In this document: positions 7,345-16,868 of the stretch, piece by piece
How the letters are laid out: every line of letters begins with the position of its first letter
How positions within the stretch are numbered: the stretch's first letter is position 1
NCBI GenBank assembly: GCA_945952225.1
Contig: CAMFHP010000033.1
Coordinates: forward strand, 1 to 64,000
Direction: 5' to 3'
Source of the DNA: an uncultured Myxococcaceae bacterium
GTDB lineage: Bacteria > Myxococcota_A > Polyangia > Polyangiales > Ga0077539
DNA length: 64,000 nucleotides
Notes under the pieces: model-generated
Told to the model about the DNA's origin: nothing
Databases searched by the model: none
Seen by the model: only the letters and a program-made list of their open reading frames with translations
Program-made: the position numbers and the translations under genes

Positions 7345-8490
7345 ATGAGCACCCTCGATCTGAAACGTCACTTCACCCGCTTCGTCGGCGATGGCCGCAC
7401 GCTGCACTTCACCGCGCACAGTCATCACCCGTGGCCCGACCTCACGCGCGACGCACAGCTCGCCGCGTGGGACGCCGCCGCCTCGCTCATCGACGACAAA
7501 TGGAACGCGGTGCTCGGCCCCGTGCTCCACGAGGCGCAGTCGCACATCGCGCGTCAGCTCTCGCTCCCCGATCGCGCGTCGGTGGTCTTCGCGCCCAACA
7601 CCCACGAGCTCGTGACGCGCCTGCTCTCGTGCACGCCGCCGCATCGTGCGCCGCGCGTGCTCACGACCGACGGAGAGTTCCACTCGCTCACGCGCCAGCT
7701 CGCGCGCCTCGAAGAAGACGGACTGGTCACCGTCACCCGCGTGCCCGTCGAGCCCTTCGACACGCTCACCGCGCGCCTCGTCGACGCCGCGCGCGCGGGC
7801 CACGACCTCGTGTACGTGAGCCACGTCTTCTTCAACTCGGGCTACGTCTTCGAGGGCCTCGACGCGCTCGTCGAAGCCTCGGGTGACGCGCTCATCGCCC
7901 TCGACGGCTACCACGCCTTCATGGCCCGCCCCGTCGACGTGTCGCGCCACGCGTCGCGGGTCTTCTACCTCGCGGGCGGCTACAAATACGCGATGGCCGG
8001 CGAGGGCGTGTGCTTCATGCACTGCCCGCCGGGGTGGGGACCGCGACCGCGCGACACGGGCTGGTACGCGGCCTTCGGCGCGCTCGCGAAGACCTCGAAC
8101 GCCGTGGCCTATGCCGACGACGGATGGCGCTTCATGGGCGCGACCTTCGACCCCTCGGGGCTCTACCGCTTCAACGCCGTGCAGGCCTGGCTCCGCGACG
8201 AGGGCGTCACCGTCGAACGCATTCACGACCACGCGTGCGCGCTGCAACAGCAGTTTCTCGACGGGCTCCCGCGCGGTCCGTTCTCCGTCGATCGGCTCGT
8301 GCTCCCGAGGCACCTGCCGCATGGGAACTTCCTCACCTTCGACCTCGACGACGCGGGCGCGGTGCAGCAGCGCCTCCACGCGGCGGGCGTGGTCACCGAC
8401 GTGCGCGGACGGCGTCTCCGTGTGGGCTTCGGCGTGTGCCACGTGCCCGCCGACGTCGACGCGCTCCTCGACCGCCTCACGACCCTCTGA
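7345..8490 (+). CDS. Kynureninase-like PLP enzyme (aminotransferase class V)
   Basis: This 381-residue enzyme belongs to the fold-type I class-V family. The PLP-binding lysine sits in GGYKYAMAGEG (about residue 214), and an Asp of the cofactor site is in IALDGYHAFM. The opening HFTAHSHHPWPD resembles the kynureninase substrate loop. Kynureninase cleaves kynurenine or 3-hydroxykynurenine to anthranilates plus alanine. That role fits the divergent tryptophan dioxygenase, but class-V enzymes also include desulfurases, so the exact reaction is inferred from context. The 3' end overlaps the convergent regulator gene by 14 bp. Confidence 0.75.
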   Translation: MSTLDLKRHFTRFVGDGRTLHFTAHSHHPWPDLTRDAQLAAWDAAASLIDDKWNAVLGPVLHEAQSHIARQLSLPDRASVVFAPNTHELVTRLLSCTPPHRAPRVLTTDGEFHSLTRQLARLEEDGLVTVTRVPVEPFDTLTARLVDAARAGHDLVYVSHVFFNSGYVFEGLDALVEASGDALIALDGYHAFMARPVDVSRHASRVFYLAGGYKYAMAGEGVCFMHCPPGWGPRPRDTGWYAAFGALAKTSNAVAYADDGWRFMGATFDPSGLYRFNAVQAWLRDEGVTVERIHDHACALQQQFLDGLPRGPFSVDRLVLPRHLPHGNFLTFDLDDAGAVQQRLHAAGVVTDVRGRRLRVGFGVCHVPADVDALLDRLTTL

Positions 8491-9442
8491 CGGCCACCGC
8501 CCGCTGTAGCCGCTGCGCCACGCGCGCGAAGGCCTCGGCGAGCGACGGCGGCGAGAGGATCTCCACGTCGCGCCCGAGCATCACCACGAGCGCCACGAGC
8601 CCGTCGAGTGAGTCGACGCGCACGGTCACCCGCGTGCGCGTCTCGCCCATCGGATGCAGCTCGCCGAGCCACCGCGGGAGCGCCACGCGAAGGTCGTCGC
8701 AGCGTCCCTCGACGGCGACCTCGGCGACGTGGGCCGTGGGGGCTCCCTCGACGGTGCGTGTGATGTAGGCGTCGAGCGCGTCGCCGGTCACGTGCGGGGT
8801 GAAGCCGTCGCCGTCGCAGTCGAGCGAGCGCGCGTCGAGGCGGTCGACACGAAAGGTGCGGAGCGCGTCGCGGTCGCGGTCCCACGCGACGAGGTAGTAG
8901 AGCCCGCGCGTGTGCACGAGGCGCAGGGGCTCGACGGTGCGCCGCGTGCGACGGGCCTGCGCGTCGAGGTAGCCGAACGCGGTGACCGTGCGGCCCGTGA
9001 TGGCCCCCGCGAGCGCGGCGAGCGCATGGAACGACGCGCGCGGACGCGGACCGGAGACGTGCGTGGTGGCCCGCTCCAGCGCGGCGAGGCGTCGACGGAG
9101 GCGCGGCGGGAGCAGTCGGTCGATGCGGGCGAGGGCGCCGAGCGCGGCGTGGCGCGCGTCGTCGAGGGAGCCCGCGGCCTCGGTGAGCGCGAGGGCCACG
9201 GCGACGGCCTCGTCGTCGGTGAAGAGGAGCGGCGGCGTGGTGCTCCCGCGGTCGAGGCGATAGCCCCCGCCGGGCCCCGTGGAGGCGGCGATGACGTACC
9301 CGAGCTCGCGCAGTCGGTCGACGTCGCGACGCAGCGTGCGCACGTCGATTTCGAGGCGCTCGGCGAGCGTGGGACCGGGCCACTCGCGCTGCGTCTGGAG
9401 CAGCGAGAGGAGCGAGAGCAGGCGCGCGGAGGTCGAAAGCAC
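8477..9442 (-). CDS. WYL-domain transcriptional regulator (HTH_11/YafY family)
   Basis: This is a 321-residue DNA-binding regulator. The N-terminal helix-turn-helix reads RLLSLLSLLQTQREWPGPTLAERLEIDVRTLRRDVDRLRELG, the winged HTH_11 pattern with recognition helix VRTLRRDVDRL. A GPGGGYRL wing follows, then a WYL domain (PLRLVHTRGLYYLVAWDRDRDALRTFRVDRL) thought to sense a ligand. GTG 9442 was picked because homologous proteins begin just before the HTH; longer starts add an unrelated Arg-rich stretch. It is divergent from the GFA-type gene, a common pairing, and probably controls it. It overlaps the 3' end of the kynureninase-like gene by 14 bp. Confidence 0.88.
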   Translation of the reverse strand: MLSTSARLLSLLSLLQTQREWPGPTLAERLEIDVRTLRRDVDRLRELGYVIAASTGPGGGYRLDRGSTTPPLLFTDDEAVAVALALTEAAGSLDDARHAALGALARIDRLLPPRLRRRLAALERATTHVSGPRPRASFHALAALAGAITGRTVTAFGYLDAQARRTRRTVEPLRLVHTRGLYYLVAWDRDRDALRTFRVDRLDARSLDCDGDGFTPHVTGDALDAYITRTVEGAPTAHVAEVAVEGRCDDLRVALPRWLGELHPMGETRTRVTVRVDSLDGLVALVVMLGRDVEILSPPSLAEAFARVAQRLQRAVAVRGS

Positions 9443-9534
9443 GCGGTCGAAATACTGAGGACCGAAGATGTCCGCAATGGGCGCGATGCTCTCCTCACGG
9501 CGACGACGCCGCACCCACTGGAGACACCCCCACG

Positions 9535-9921
9535 ATGAGCACGAAGACCTTTCACGGGAGCTGCTACTGCAAGGCCATCACCTTCGAGGCCGAGATCGAC
9601 TTCACGGCGGGCACGCACAAGTGCAACTGCCGGAGCTGCTGGAAGCGCCGCTGGTGGTCGGTGAAGGCCGCGCCCGAGCAGTTCCGCGTGCTCACGGGGG
9701 CCGACGCCTTCGACGCGAGCGGACGCTTCTGCGCGACCTGCGGGGTGCTTACCTTCCGCCACGCGCCCGTCGCCGACTGGAACCCGAAGGCCTACGTGAG
9801 CGTGAGCGTGGCCTCCCTCGACGACGTGACGCCCGAGGAGCTCCTCGCCGCGCCGACGACCTTCTACGACGGCCTCCACGACAACTGGTGGAACCCGCCC
9901 GCCGAGACGCGCCACCTCTGA
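9535..9921 (+). CDS. GFA-family (glutathione-dependent formaldehyde-activating-like) zinc protein
   Basis: This 128-residue protein has the GFA/CENP-V zinc pattern: Cys10-x-Cys12 (GSCYCKAI), Cys30-x-Cys32-x2-Cys35 (KCNCRSC) and Cys66-x2-Cys69 (FCATCG). These residues bind two zinc ions in the Mss4-like fold. The name comes from a Paracoccus protein proposed to help formaldehyde react with glutathione; most relatives have unknown substrates. It is divergent from the WYL regulator at 8477-9442 and ends 9 bp before the convergent UvrA-like gene. Confidence 0.88.
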   Translation: MSTKTFHGSCYCKAITFEAEIDFTAGTHKCNCRSCWKRRWWSVKAAPEQFRVLTGADAFDASGRFCATCGVLTFRHAPVADWNPKAYVSVSVASLDDVTPEELLAAPTTFYDGLHDNWWNPPAETRHL

Positions 9922-9930
9922 CCGCGACGG

Positions 9931-12453
9931 CTACGCGCCCGCGAGAACGCGCGCGAGAAAGGGCGCGGTGCGGCTCGCCTCCGTCGTCGCCACCTTCGCG
10001 GGCGCGCCTGCCACGACGACCCTTCCGCCCGCGTCGCCCGCGCCGGGACCCATGTCGATCACATGGTCGCTCGCGGCGATGACCCGCATGTCGTGCTCCA
10101 CGACCACCACGGTGTTGCCCGCGCGCACGAGCCGATCGAGCTGCGCGAGGAGCCGCTCCACATCCTCGGGATGGAGCCCCGTGGTGGGCTCGTCGAGCAC
10201 GTAGAGCGAGGTGCCGCGCGCGACCCGTTGCAGCTCCGTCGCGAGCTTGATGCGCTGCGCCTCGCCGCCCGAGAGCTCCGTCGCGGGCTGACCGAGGCGC
10301 AGATATCCGAGTCCCACCTCGCGGAGCACGTCGAGCGAGGCGCGCACCGCGGCGTCGTCTTCGAAGAAGCTCCACGCCGCGTCGACGGTCATCGCGAGCA
10401 CGTCGGCGATGGTGCGTCCGCGCAGGGTGACGGCGAGCGTGTCGGCGTTGTAGCGCGTGCCCTGACAGGTCGGACACGGCGCATACACGCTGGGCAGAAA
10501 GAGCAGCTCGACCATCACCGACCCTTCGCCCTCGCAGTGCGCGCAGCGGCCCTTCGCGACGTTGAACGAGAAGCGCCCCGCGTCGTAGCGCCGGGCCTTC
10601 GCCTCCTTCGTGGCGGCGAACGCGCGTCGCACGTGGTCGAAGAGGCCGGTGTACGTCGCGAGGTTCGAACGCGGCGTGCGTCCGATGGCGCGCTGGTCCA
10701 CGCGGATGAGTCGTTTGAGCGGGCCGACGCCGCCGTCGAGGTGTCCGCCCAGGGGCTCGACGGGCGCGGCTTCGAGGTCGTCGGCGGGCGCTTCGTCGGA
10801 CTCTTCTTGCGTGTGTCCGAGCGCGTCGCCCACGAGCTCGACGAGGGCCTGACTCACGAGCGTCGATTTGCCCGAGCCCGAGATGCCCGTGACGCTGGTG
10901 AGCAAACCGAGCGGAACGTCGACGTCGAGGCCGCGGAGGTTGTTGCGCGTGATGCCCCGGAGCTTGAGCCATCCCGTCGGCGCGCGCGGCGCGTGGGCGG
11001 GCGGAGGCGTCGTCGCGAAGAGATGCGGCGCCGTGCGCGAACGCGTCACCGCGCGCAGCCCCGCGGGCGGACCGCTGTAGAGCACCTCGCCGCCGTGCGT
11101 GCCCGCGGCGGGACCCACGTCGACGATCCAGTCGGCGCGTCGCACCACGTCGAGCTCGTGCTCCACGACGAAGAGCGTGTTGCCCGCGGCCTTGAGCCGG
11201 TCGAGCGCCCGGAGCAGGGCTTCGGTGTCTGCGGGATGGAGCCCCGCCGACGGCTCGTCGAGCACGTAGACCACGCCGAAGAGGTTCGAACGCACCTGCG
11301 TGGCGAGTCGCAATCGCTGGAGTTCTCCGGGCGAGAGCGTCGGCGTGCTGCGTTCGAGCGTGAGGTATCCGAGGCCCAGATCGCGGAGCACTTCGAGCCG
11401 CGCGCAGAGGTCTTCGGCGATGCGTCGTGCGACCTCGGCGCGCTCGGGCTCGTCGCGCTTCTTCTCCGCCGAGATGCGCCCCGCGGCCCACGGAGCGAAG
11501 AGTGCGAGCATCGCGTCGAGCGAGAGCGACGACATGGCCGCGATGTCGCGTCCCGCGAAGGTGACCGCGAGGGCCTCGGGCTTGAGGCGACGTCCGCCGC
11601 AGGCCGAACACGCCGTGCCCACCATGTACTGCGCCACGCGGCGCTTCATCATCGCGCTCTGCGTGTTCGCGAAGGTGTGCATCACGTACCGCCGCGCGCC
11701 CATGAAGGTGCCCATGTAGCTCGGGTCGTCCTTGCGCTTGAGGGCGCGGCGCGTCTCGGCCGGCGTGAGTCCCGCGTAGACGGGCACCGTGGGCTGCTCG
11801 TCGGTGAAGAGGATCCAGTCGCGGGTCTTCTGCGGGAGCGTGCTCCACGGCACGTCGACGTCGATGCCGAGGGTCACGAGAATGTCGCGGTAGTTCTGCC
11901 CCTGCCACGCCATGGGCCACGCGGCGACGGCGCGCTCGCGGATCGTGCGCGACGGATCGGGCACCATCGACGCCTCGGTGACCTCGTACACGCGACCGAG
12001 CCCGTGACACGCGGGGCACGCGCCCTCGGGAGTGTTCGGCGAGAAGGCCTCGGCGTACACGATGGGCGCGCCGGGGGGATAGTCGCCCGCGCGGGAGTAG
12101 AGCATCCGCAGCAGGTTCGAGAGCGTGGTGACGCTGCCCACCGAGGAGCGCGTCGTGGGCGCGCCGCGCTGCTGTTGAAGCGCGATGGCGGGCGGCAGTC
12201 CGTCGATGGCGTCGACGTCGGGCGCGCCGAGCTGGTGAAAGAGCCTGCGCGCATAGGGAGAGACCGATTCGAGGTAGCGGCGCTGCGCCTCGGCGTAGAG
12301 CGTGCCGAAGGCGAGCGACGACTTGCCCGAGCCCGACACCCCCGTGAACACCACGAGCGCGTCGCGGGGAATCTCCACGGACACATCTTTGAGGTTGTGC
12401 TCACGCGCGCCGCGCACGCGAACGAAGCCGCGGAAGGGGGAGTGCTCGCTCAT
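9931..12453 (-). CDS. UvrA-like excinuclease ABC ATPase (UvrA2-type, no UvrB-binding domain)
   Basis: This 840-residue protein has two ABC-ATPase modules: Walker [10 protein letters not shown] (near residue 40) and [11 protein letters not shown] (near 530), signature LSPGELQRL and LSGGEAQR, and Walker [14 protein letters not shown] and [13 protein letters not shown]. Zinc-binding CxxC pairs appear as [24 protein letters not shown] and CPTCQGTRY. It is about 100 residues shorter than classic UvrA, and the segment before CPACHGLG lacks the usual UvrB-binding insertion and first zinc finger. That is the mark of UvrA2 paralogs, some linked to resistance to DNA-binding drugs. It is likely cytoplasmic and DNA-associated. 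It is divergent from the NarX-type kinase gene. Confidence 0.88.
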   Translation of the reverse strand: MSEHSPFRGFVRVRGAREHNLKDVSVEIPRDALVVFTGVSGSGKSSLAFGTLYAEAQRRYLESVSPYARRLFHQLGAPDVDAIDGLPPAIALQQQRGAPTTRSSVGSVTTLSNLLRMLYSRAGDYPPGAPIVYAEAFSPNTPEGACPACHGLGRVYEVTEASMVPDPSRTIRERAVAAWPMAWQGQNYRDILVTLGIDVDVPWSTLPQKTRDWILFTDEQPTVPVYAGLTPAETRRALKRKDDPSYMGTFMGARRYVMHTFANTQSAMMKRRVAQYMVGTACSACGGRRLKPEALAVTFAGRDIAAMSSLSLDAMLALFAPWAAGRISAEKKRDEPERAEVARRIAEDLCARLEVLRDLGLGYLTLERSTPTLSPGELQRLRLATQVRSNLFGVVYVLDEPSAGLHPADTEALLRALDRLKAAGNTLFVVEHELDVVRRADWIVDVGPAAGTHGGEVLYSGPPAGLRAVTRSRTAPHLFATTPPPAHAPRAPTGWLKLRGITRNNLRGLDVDVPLGLLTSVTGISGSGKSTLVSQALVELVGDALGHTQEESDEAPADDLEAAPVEPLGGHLDGGVGPLKRLIRVDQRAIGRTPRSNLATYTGLFDHVRRAFAATKEAKARRYDAGRFSFNVAKGRCAHCEGEGSVMVELLFLPSVYAPCPTCQGTRYNADTLAVTLRGRTIADVLAMTVDAAWSFFEDDAAVRASLDVLREVGLGYLRLGQPATELSGGEAQRIKLATELQRVARGTSLYVLDEPTTGLHPEDVERLLAQLDRLVRAGNTVVVVEHDMRVIAASDHVIDMGPGAGDAGGRVVVAGAPAKVATTEASRTAPFLARVLAGA

Positions 12454-12643
12454 CGCAGGGGGCGCGTTCTTTCGCCCGCGCCGAGGGCATCGCTCAAGTG
12501 TCTTCTGCGCACGGTGCGATCACCGCCCACGCGACACATCCCGACCCGCAGGTCGCGAGACACAAAAGAACCTTGAGGGAGGCCTCGCGCAGCGACCGCA
12601 CGTTGCGCCGAACCTCCGCCCGCGACGAAGATCCCGCGCCTCC

Positions 12644-14005
12644 GTGTCCGACCGCTTCGAAGTCCTCCGCCGTGGGATCGCGCGCCTCGTGGCCTACCTG
12701 GTGATGGGCCCCACCTCCGACGAGCGCGCCGACTTCGACCGCTTCGTCACGCCGGGCCTCGTGCGGAGCCTCCAGCTCGCCGCGGGCGCCAACGTGCTGC
12801 TCGTGGGCGCCTGGTGGCTCCTCGATCCGTGGCTGTTCGGCGACGATCCCCACGTGCGCGGTCGCTACGTCGTGATGCGCGTGGGCACCATGGTGCTCCA
12901 GTCGGCGATCGCGCTCGGGGTCACCTTCCTTCCGCCGGTGCGCGCGCGCCCGCTGCCGTGGGCCGTGCCGCTGCTGTGGGCCAACGCGGCGCTCATCGGA
13001 TGGTTCGTGGGCGGCCTCGGCGGCCCCGAGACCCCGTGGTTTCACTTCGTGTACGTGACGGCGTTCTTCGGCATCCCCGCGCCGCTGCGCGTGGGCACGC
13101 GCTTCGTGCTCACCGCCGTGGGCGCGGCGTGTGTGACCGGCGGCTACGTGCTCGCGAACCCCGCGTGGGCCCGCGCTCCGTTCTTCGCCGTGTCGGTGAG
13201 CTACTACGTGTGGGCCGTGGTGACGGGCACGGTGCTCGGGCAGATGTCGTTCCGGCACACGGTCGAGAGCTTTCGCGCGGCGCGCGCGCTGTCGCACTTC
13301 AACGCCACGCTCGAAGAGAAGGTCACCGAGCAGACCGCGGCGCTCCAGGCCCTCGCGTCGCACCTCGACCGCGCCCGCGAGGCCGAGCGCGCGTACATCG
13401 CCCGCGAGCTCCACGACGAGCTCGGTCAGGAGCTCACCGCCCTGCGCTACGCCGTGAGCGTCACGCAGCGCCGCTTCGAGCGCGACCCGACGAGCCTCGC
13501 GCCGAGCCTCGCGCAGCTCGCCACGCTGGTGAACCGCACCGCCGACACCACCCGCGTGCTCGTGCGCGAACTCCGTCCGCGACTGCTGCTCGAAATGGGA
13601 CTCGCCCAGGCCCTCGAATGGCTCGTGGCGCGGGCCGACGCGCACGAGGGACTCACCGCGCGCTTCGTGTGTGAGGGCGCGCTCCCCGAGGTCGACTCCG
13701 AGGTTGCAGCCACCGCGTTTCGCGTGGTGCAGGAGGCGCTCACCAACGCGCTCCGTCACGCCGAGGCGACGACGGTCACCGTGCACGCGCGGGCGCTGCG
13801 CGGAGGGCTCTCGCTCGCGGTGACCGACGACGGCCGCGGCTTCGACCTCGCCGACGCGCGGGGCCGCGTGGGCCTCGGGCTCGTGGGCATGCGCGAGCGC
13901 GTGCGCGCCGTGGGCGGAACGTTCTCCATCACCAGCGCGCCGGGCGAGGGGACCACCGTGCGCGCCGAGCTGCTCCCCGACGCCGTGACCGCGGAGGCCC
14001 GATGA
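12644..14005 (+). CDS. Membrane sensor histidine kinase (HisKA_3, NarX/DesK type)
   Basis: This is a 453-residue kinase with a GTG start at 12644; ATG 12704 is an alternative. About six hydrophobic segments occupy residues 45-200. They are followed by a short coiled coil, the HisKA_3 box with phospho-acceptor His257 ([16 protein letters not shown]), and a HATPase domain with [19 protein letters not shown] and [11 protein letters not shown]. It has no PAS or HAMP domain, so the membrane region is presumably the sensor. Its stop overlaps the start of the NarL-type regulator (ATGA), making them a cognate pair. The signal is unknown. The divergent UvrA2-like gene could be a target. Confidence 0.9.
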   Translation: MSDRFEVLRRGIARLVAYLVMGPTSDERADFDRFVTPGLVRSLQLAAGANVLLVGAWWLLDPWLFGDDPHVRGRYVVMRVGTMVLQSAIALGVTFLPPVRARPLPWAVPLLWANAALIGWFVGGLGGPETPWFHFVYVTAFFGIPAPLRVGTRFVLTAVGAACVTGGYVLANPAWARAPFFAVSVSYYVWAVVTGTVLGQMSFRHTVESFRAARALSHFNATLEEKVTEQTAALQALASHLDRAREAERAYIARELHDELGQELTALRYAVSVTQRRFERDPTSLAPSLAQLATLVNRTADTTRVLVRELRPRLLLEMGLAQALEWLVARADAHEGLTARFVCEGALPEVDSEVAATAFRVVQEALTNALRHAEATTVTVHARALRGGLSLAVTDDGRGFDLADARGRVGLGLVGMRERVRAVGGTFSITSAPGEGTTVRAELLPDAVTAEAR

Positions 14006-14634
14006 GTTCAAGACCCGTTGCAGTCAGCCTCGCCGACGACCACGCGATCTTTCGCCGCGGGCTCCGCGACCTGCTCGAAGAGAGCGGACGTGTGCGCGTG
14101 GTGGGCGAGTTCGCGACGGGACGCGCGGTGCTCAACGCCGACCGCGCGTCGCTCGGCGAGGTGCTCGTGCTCGACCTCTCGCTCCCGATGGTGTCGGGCA
14201 CCGAGGTGCTCGCCCGCATGCGCGAGGCCCACCCCACGCTGCGCGTCGTGGTGCTGTCGATGTACGCCGAGGAGCACTTCGCCGCCCGCATGGTGCGCGC
14301 CGGCGCCCGCACGTACCTCTCGAAGACGCGCCCGCCCGAGTTCGTCGTGGCCGCGGTGATCGCCGTCGCCGAGGGGCGCGACGAGATCGACCCCTCGCTC
14401 ATCGTGGGACGCGCCGAGCCCCCGTCGCTCCCGCACGAGCGCTTGAGCGCGCGCGAGCACCAGGTGTTCATCCTCCTCGCGCAGGGACGCGCCGCGGGCG
14501 ACATCGCCGTCGAGCTCGACCTCAACGCGAGCACGGTGAGCAACCACCTCGCGAAGATCCGCGAGAAGCTCGGCGTGCGCACGAACGCCGAGGTGATCCG
14601 CTACGCCTACGCCGCGGGGCTCACGGCCGACTGA
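14002..14634 (+). CDS. NarL/LuxR-family response regulator
   Basis: This 210-residue protein has a receiver domain with acidic pocket Asp12/Asp13 (LADDH), phospho-acceptor Asp58 (LVLDLSLP) and conserved Lys in YLSKTRP. The C-terminal LuxR HTH reads [28 protein letters not shown] with recognition helix [16 protein letters not shown]. It overlaps the kinase gene by 4 bp and is its obvious partner. It should bind DNA as a dimer when phosphorylated; targets are not evident. Confidence 0.95.
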   Translation: MSSRPVAVSLADDHAIFRRGLRDLLEESGRVRVVGEFATGRAVLNADRASLGEVLVLDLSLPMVSGTEVLARMREAHPTLRVVVLSMYAEEHFAARMVRAGARTYLSKTRPPEFVVAAVIAVAEGRDEIDPSLIVGRAEPPSLPHERLSAREHQVFILLAQGRAAGDIAVELDLNASTVSNHLAKIREKLGVRTNAEVIRYAYAAGLTAD

Positions 14635-14637
14635 GCG

Positions 14638-15453
14638 TCACGCCTCGGCGGCGGTCTTCTTCGCGGGAGCCTTCTTCGCGGGCTTCTTCTCGCCCACGGA
14701 CTTCTTCTCGCCCACGGACTTCTTCTCGCCCACGGGCTTCACGACCTTCGCGACCTTCGCGGGGCGCTCCGCGGCGGTCTTCTTCGCGGAAGCTTTCTTC
14801 GCGGTCTTCTTGTCGTCGTCGGCGCTCGCGCGTTTGCGCTTGAGCGGACGCGGCGGGAGCAGCTCCTCGTCGGCGTCGACCCTGCGGGCCATGAACACCG
14901 CGGCGTCGAGCTTCTGAAAGTGCCGCGCGCGGTAGAACTGCATCGCGCGCTTGTTGTTCTCTGCGACCTCGAGCACGAGGTGGGTGCAGCCGCGCACGCG
15001 GGCGAGGTGTTCGAGCTGTTCGAGCAGAAAGCTCCCGACGCCGCGGCCCTGGTAGTCGGGATGCACCGCGAGCTCTTCGACGAACATCGGACGCATGCCG
15101 CGGCGGGTGAAGAAGTTCTCGTTCATCCAGTTGTCCGAGCCCGTGATCTCGAACGCGCACTCGGCGTAGCCCACGATCTCGGCGGCGTCGCCCTCGGCGC
15201 CCGCTTCGAAGAGAAGCTGCTCGACGCCCTCCTCTTCGTAGACCTCCAGGAAGCGCCGCTTCGACCGCGGTCGCTGGTACTCGACGGTCTCGCGGTTCAC
15301 CGCGCGGAAGCAGAGCTTCAAGAACTCCCACGCGCGGTTGAGGTCCCGTCGGTGGATGCGCCGCACGCGCACGAGGGGCTCCGCGTGCGGTGGCTTGTGC
15401 GGTCGCGTCGAAGCGTCGTCGGGGGCTTGATTTTCAGCGGTCTCGTCGCTCAT
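14638..15453 (-). CDS. GNAT acetyltransferase with a histone-H1-like lysine/alanine tail
   Basis: This 271-residue protein holds a GNAT N-acetyltransferase domain in residues 25-195. The acetyl-CoA loop is VHPDYQGRGVGSFLLEQ, followed by ENNKRAMQFYRARHF typical of motif B. From about residue 205 the chain becomes a tail rich in Lys, Ala and Pro (KKTAKKASAKKTAAE, GEKKSV repeated, AKKAPAKKTAAEA), like eukaryotic and bacterial H1-type histones. The tail should bind nucleic acid non-specifically. The domain could acetylate a DNA-associated substrate, or its own lysines; both are inference. It is convergent with the response-regulator gene, with a 3-bp gap. Confidence 0.85.
   Translation of the reverse strand: MSDETAENQAPDDASTRPHKPPHAEPLVRVRRIHRRDLNRAWEFLKLCFRAVNRETVEYQRPRSKRRFLEVYEEEGVEQLLFEAGAEGDAAEIVGYAECAFEITGSDNWMNENFFTRRGMRPMFVEELAVHPDYQGRGVGSFLLEQLEHLARVRGCTHLVLEVAENNKRAMQFYRARHFQKLDAAVFMARRVDADEELLPPRPLKRKRASADDDKKTAKKASAKKTAAERPAKVAKVVKPVGEKKSVGEKKSVGEKKPAKKAPAKKTAAEA
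14684..14737 (-). repeat. Three 18-bp direct repeats encoding GEKKSV/P hexapeptides
   Basis: Units at 14684-14701, 14702-14719 and 14720-14737 are nearly identical (TTCTTCTCGCCCACGGAC on the + strand; the third ends GGGC). They encode three Val-Gly-Glu-Lys-Lys-Ser/Pro hexapeptides in the tail of the GNAT protein. Such near-perfect units suggest recent slippage duplication, so tail length may vary between strains. Confidence 0.9.
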
Positions 15454-15540
15454 GGCAGCGCGGGACTATACCTTCGCGCCCTCGCGCATGTCGCGTATGC
15501 TCCCGCGCCCCGCACGCAACGCCCACCGAGGATCCGCACG

Positions 15541-16809
15541 ATGATCGACGCCACGACCACGCCGCTCCGCGAGGCCCTGCGCCGCGCCCGTCGCGCCCAG
15601 CGCGCGCTCGCCCGCGCCACGACGCACCAGCGCGACGAGGCCCTGCGCGCCATCGCCCGACGCATCGAGGCCGCGCGCGAGACCATCCTCGCGGCCAACG
15701 CCGACGACATGGCCCGCGCGACGAAGCTCTCGCCCGCGATGCGCGACCGGCTGCTCCTCACGCCCGCGCGGCTCGACGGCGTGGTGGCCTCGGTGCGCGC
15801 GCTCTGCGACCTGCCCGATCCCCTCGGCGAGGAGCGCCTCGTGGCCGAGCGTCCCAACGGGCTGCGGGTGTTCCGTCGGCGCATTCCGCTCGGTGTGATC
15901 GCGGTGGTGTACGAAGCGCGCCCCAACGTGACCGTCGAGGCCGCGTCGATCACGCTGCGCTCGGGCAACGCCATCGCGCTGCGCGGAGGCTCCGAGGCGC
16001 TGGCTTCGAACCGCAGCCTCGCCGAGGCCGTGCGCGCGGGCGTCGCCGACGTCGGACTCGACCCCGACGTGGTGCTCTTTCTCGACGACCCCTCGCGCGA
16101 GCGCGTCGCGGAGCTCCTCGGCGCCGCGGGCCTCGTCGACCTCGCCATTCCCCGCGGCGGCCCTGCGCTCATGGAGTTCGTCGACGCCCACGCGCGGGTG
16201 CCCGTGATCCGTCACGGCGCGGGCGTGTGTCACGTCTACGTCGACGGCGCGGCGCAGCTCCCGATGGCGGCGGAGATCGCCTTCAATGCGAAGGTGAGCC
16301 GACCGGGCGTCTGCAACGCGATGGAGACCCTGCTCGTGCACGACACGGTGGCCGACGCGCTGCTGCCCTCGCTGGGCCGACGGCTCGCCGACGCGGGGGT
16401 GGTGCTCCACGCCGACGAGCGCGCGGCAGAGGCCCTCGCGACCGCGGGCGTGCCCTCGGTGCCCGCCACGGAGGCCGACTGGGACACCGAGTATCTCGCC
16501 CTCGAAATGGCCGTGCGCGTGGTGCCCTCGCTCGAAGCCGCGCTGGCCCACATCGCCGACCACGGCACGGAGCACAGCGCCGCCATCGTGAGCGACGACG
16601 CCGAGGCCGCGGAGCGCTTTCTCGCCGAGGTCGACGCGTCGTGTGTGCTCTGGAACGCCTCGACCCGCTTCAACGACGGCGGCGAGCTCGGACTCGGCGC
16701 CGAGATCGGCATCTCGACCACGCGCATGCACGCCTTCGGTCCCATGTCGCTGCGCGAACTGACCGCGGAGAAGTTCGTCGTGCGGGGCGACGGTCAGGTG
16801 CGACGCTGA
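15541..16809 (+). CDS. proA: Glutamate-5-semialdehyde dehydrogenase (gamma-glutamyl phosphate reductase)
   Basis: This enzyme reduces gamma-glutamyl phosphate to glutamate-5-semialdehyde with NADPH, the second step of proline synthesis. The 422-residue product has normal length and family motifs: IPLGVIAVVYEARPNVT, LRSGNAIALRGGSEA, the catalytic-cysteine loop NAKVSRPGVCNAMETLL, and the C-terminal NASTRFNDGGELGLGAEIGISTTRMHAFGPM with EKFVVRG. ATG 15541 begins right at the expected N-terminus. No proB is adjacent, so it appears to be a single gene here, divergent from the GNAT gene. Confidence 0.97.
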   Translation: MIDATTTPLREALRRARRAQRALARATTHQRDEALRAIARRIEAARETILAANADDMARATKLSPAMRDRLLLTPARLDGVVASVRALCDLPDPLGEERLVAERPNGLRVFRRRIPLGVIAVVYEARPNVTVEAASITLRSGNAIALRGGSEALASNRSLAEAVRAGVADVGLDPDVVLFLDDPSRERVAELLGAAGLVDLAIPRGGPALMEFVDAHARVPVIRHGAGVCHVYVDGAAQLPMAAEIAFNAKVSRPGVCNAMETLLVHDTVADALLPSLGRRLADAGVVLHADERAAEALATAGVPSVPATEADWDTEYLALEMAVRVVPSLEAALAHIADHGTEHSAAIVSDDAEAAERFLAEVDASCVLWNASTRFNDGGELGLGAEIGISTTRMHAFGPMSLRELTAEKFVVRGDGQVRR

Positions 16810-16868
16810 CGGTGCGGGGCTGATCGCGGCGATTGCGCCCGCTCGGCCGTGGTCGTTATGCTCGCGCC

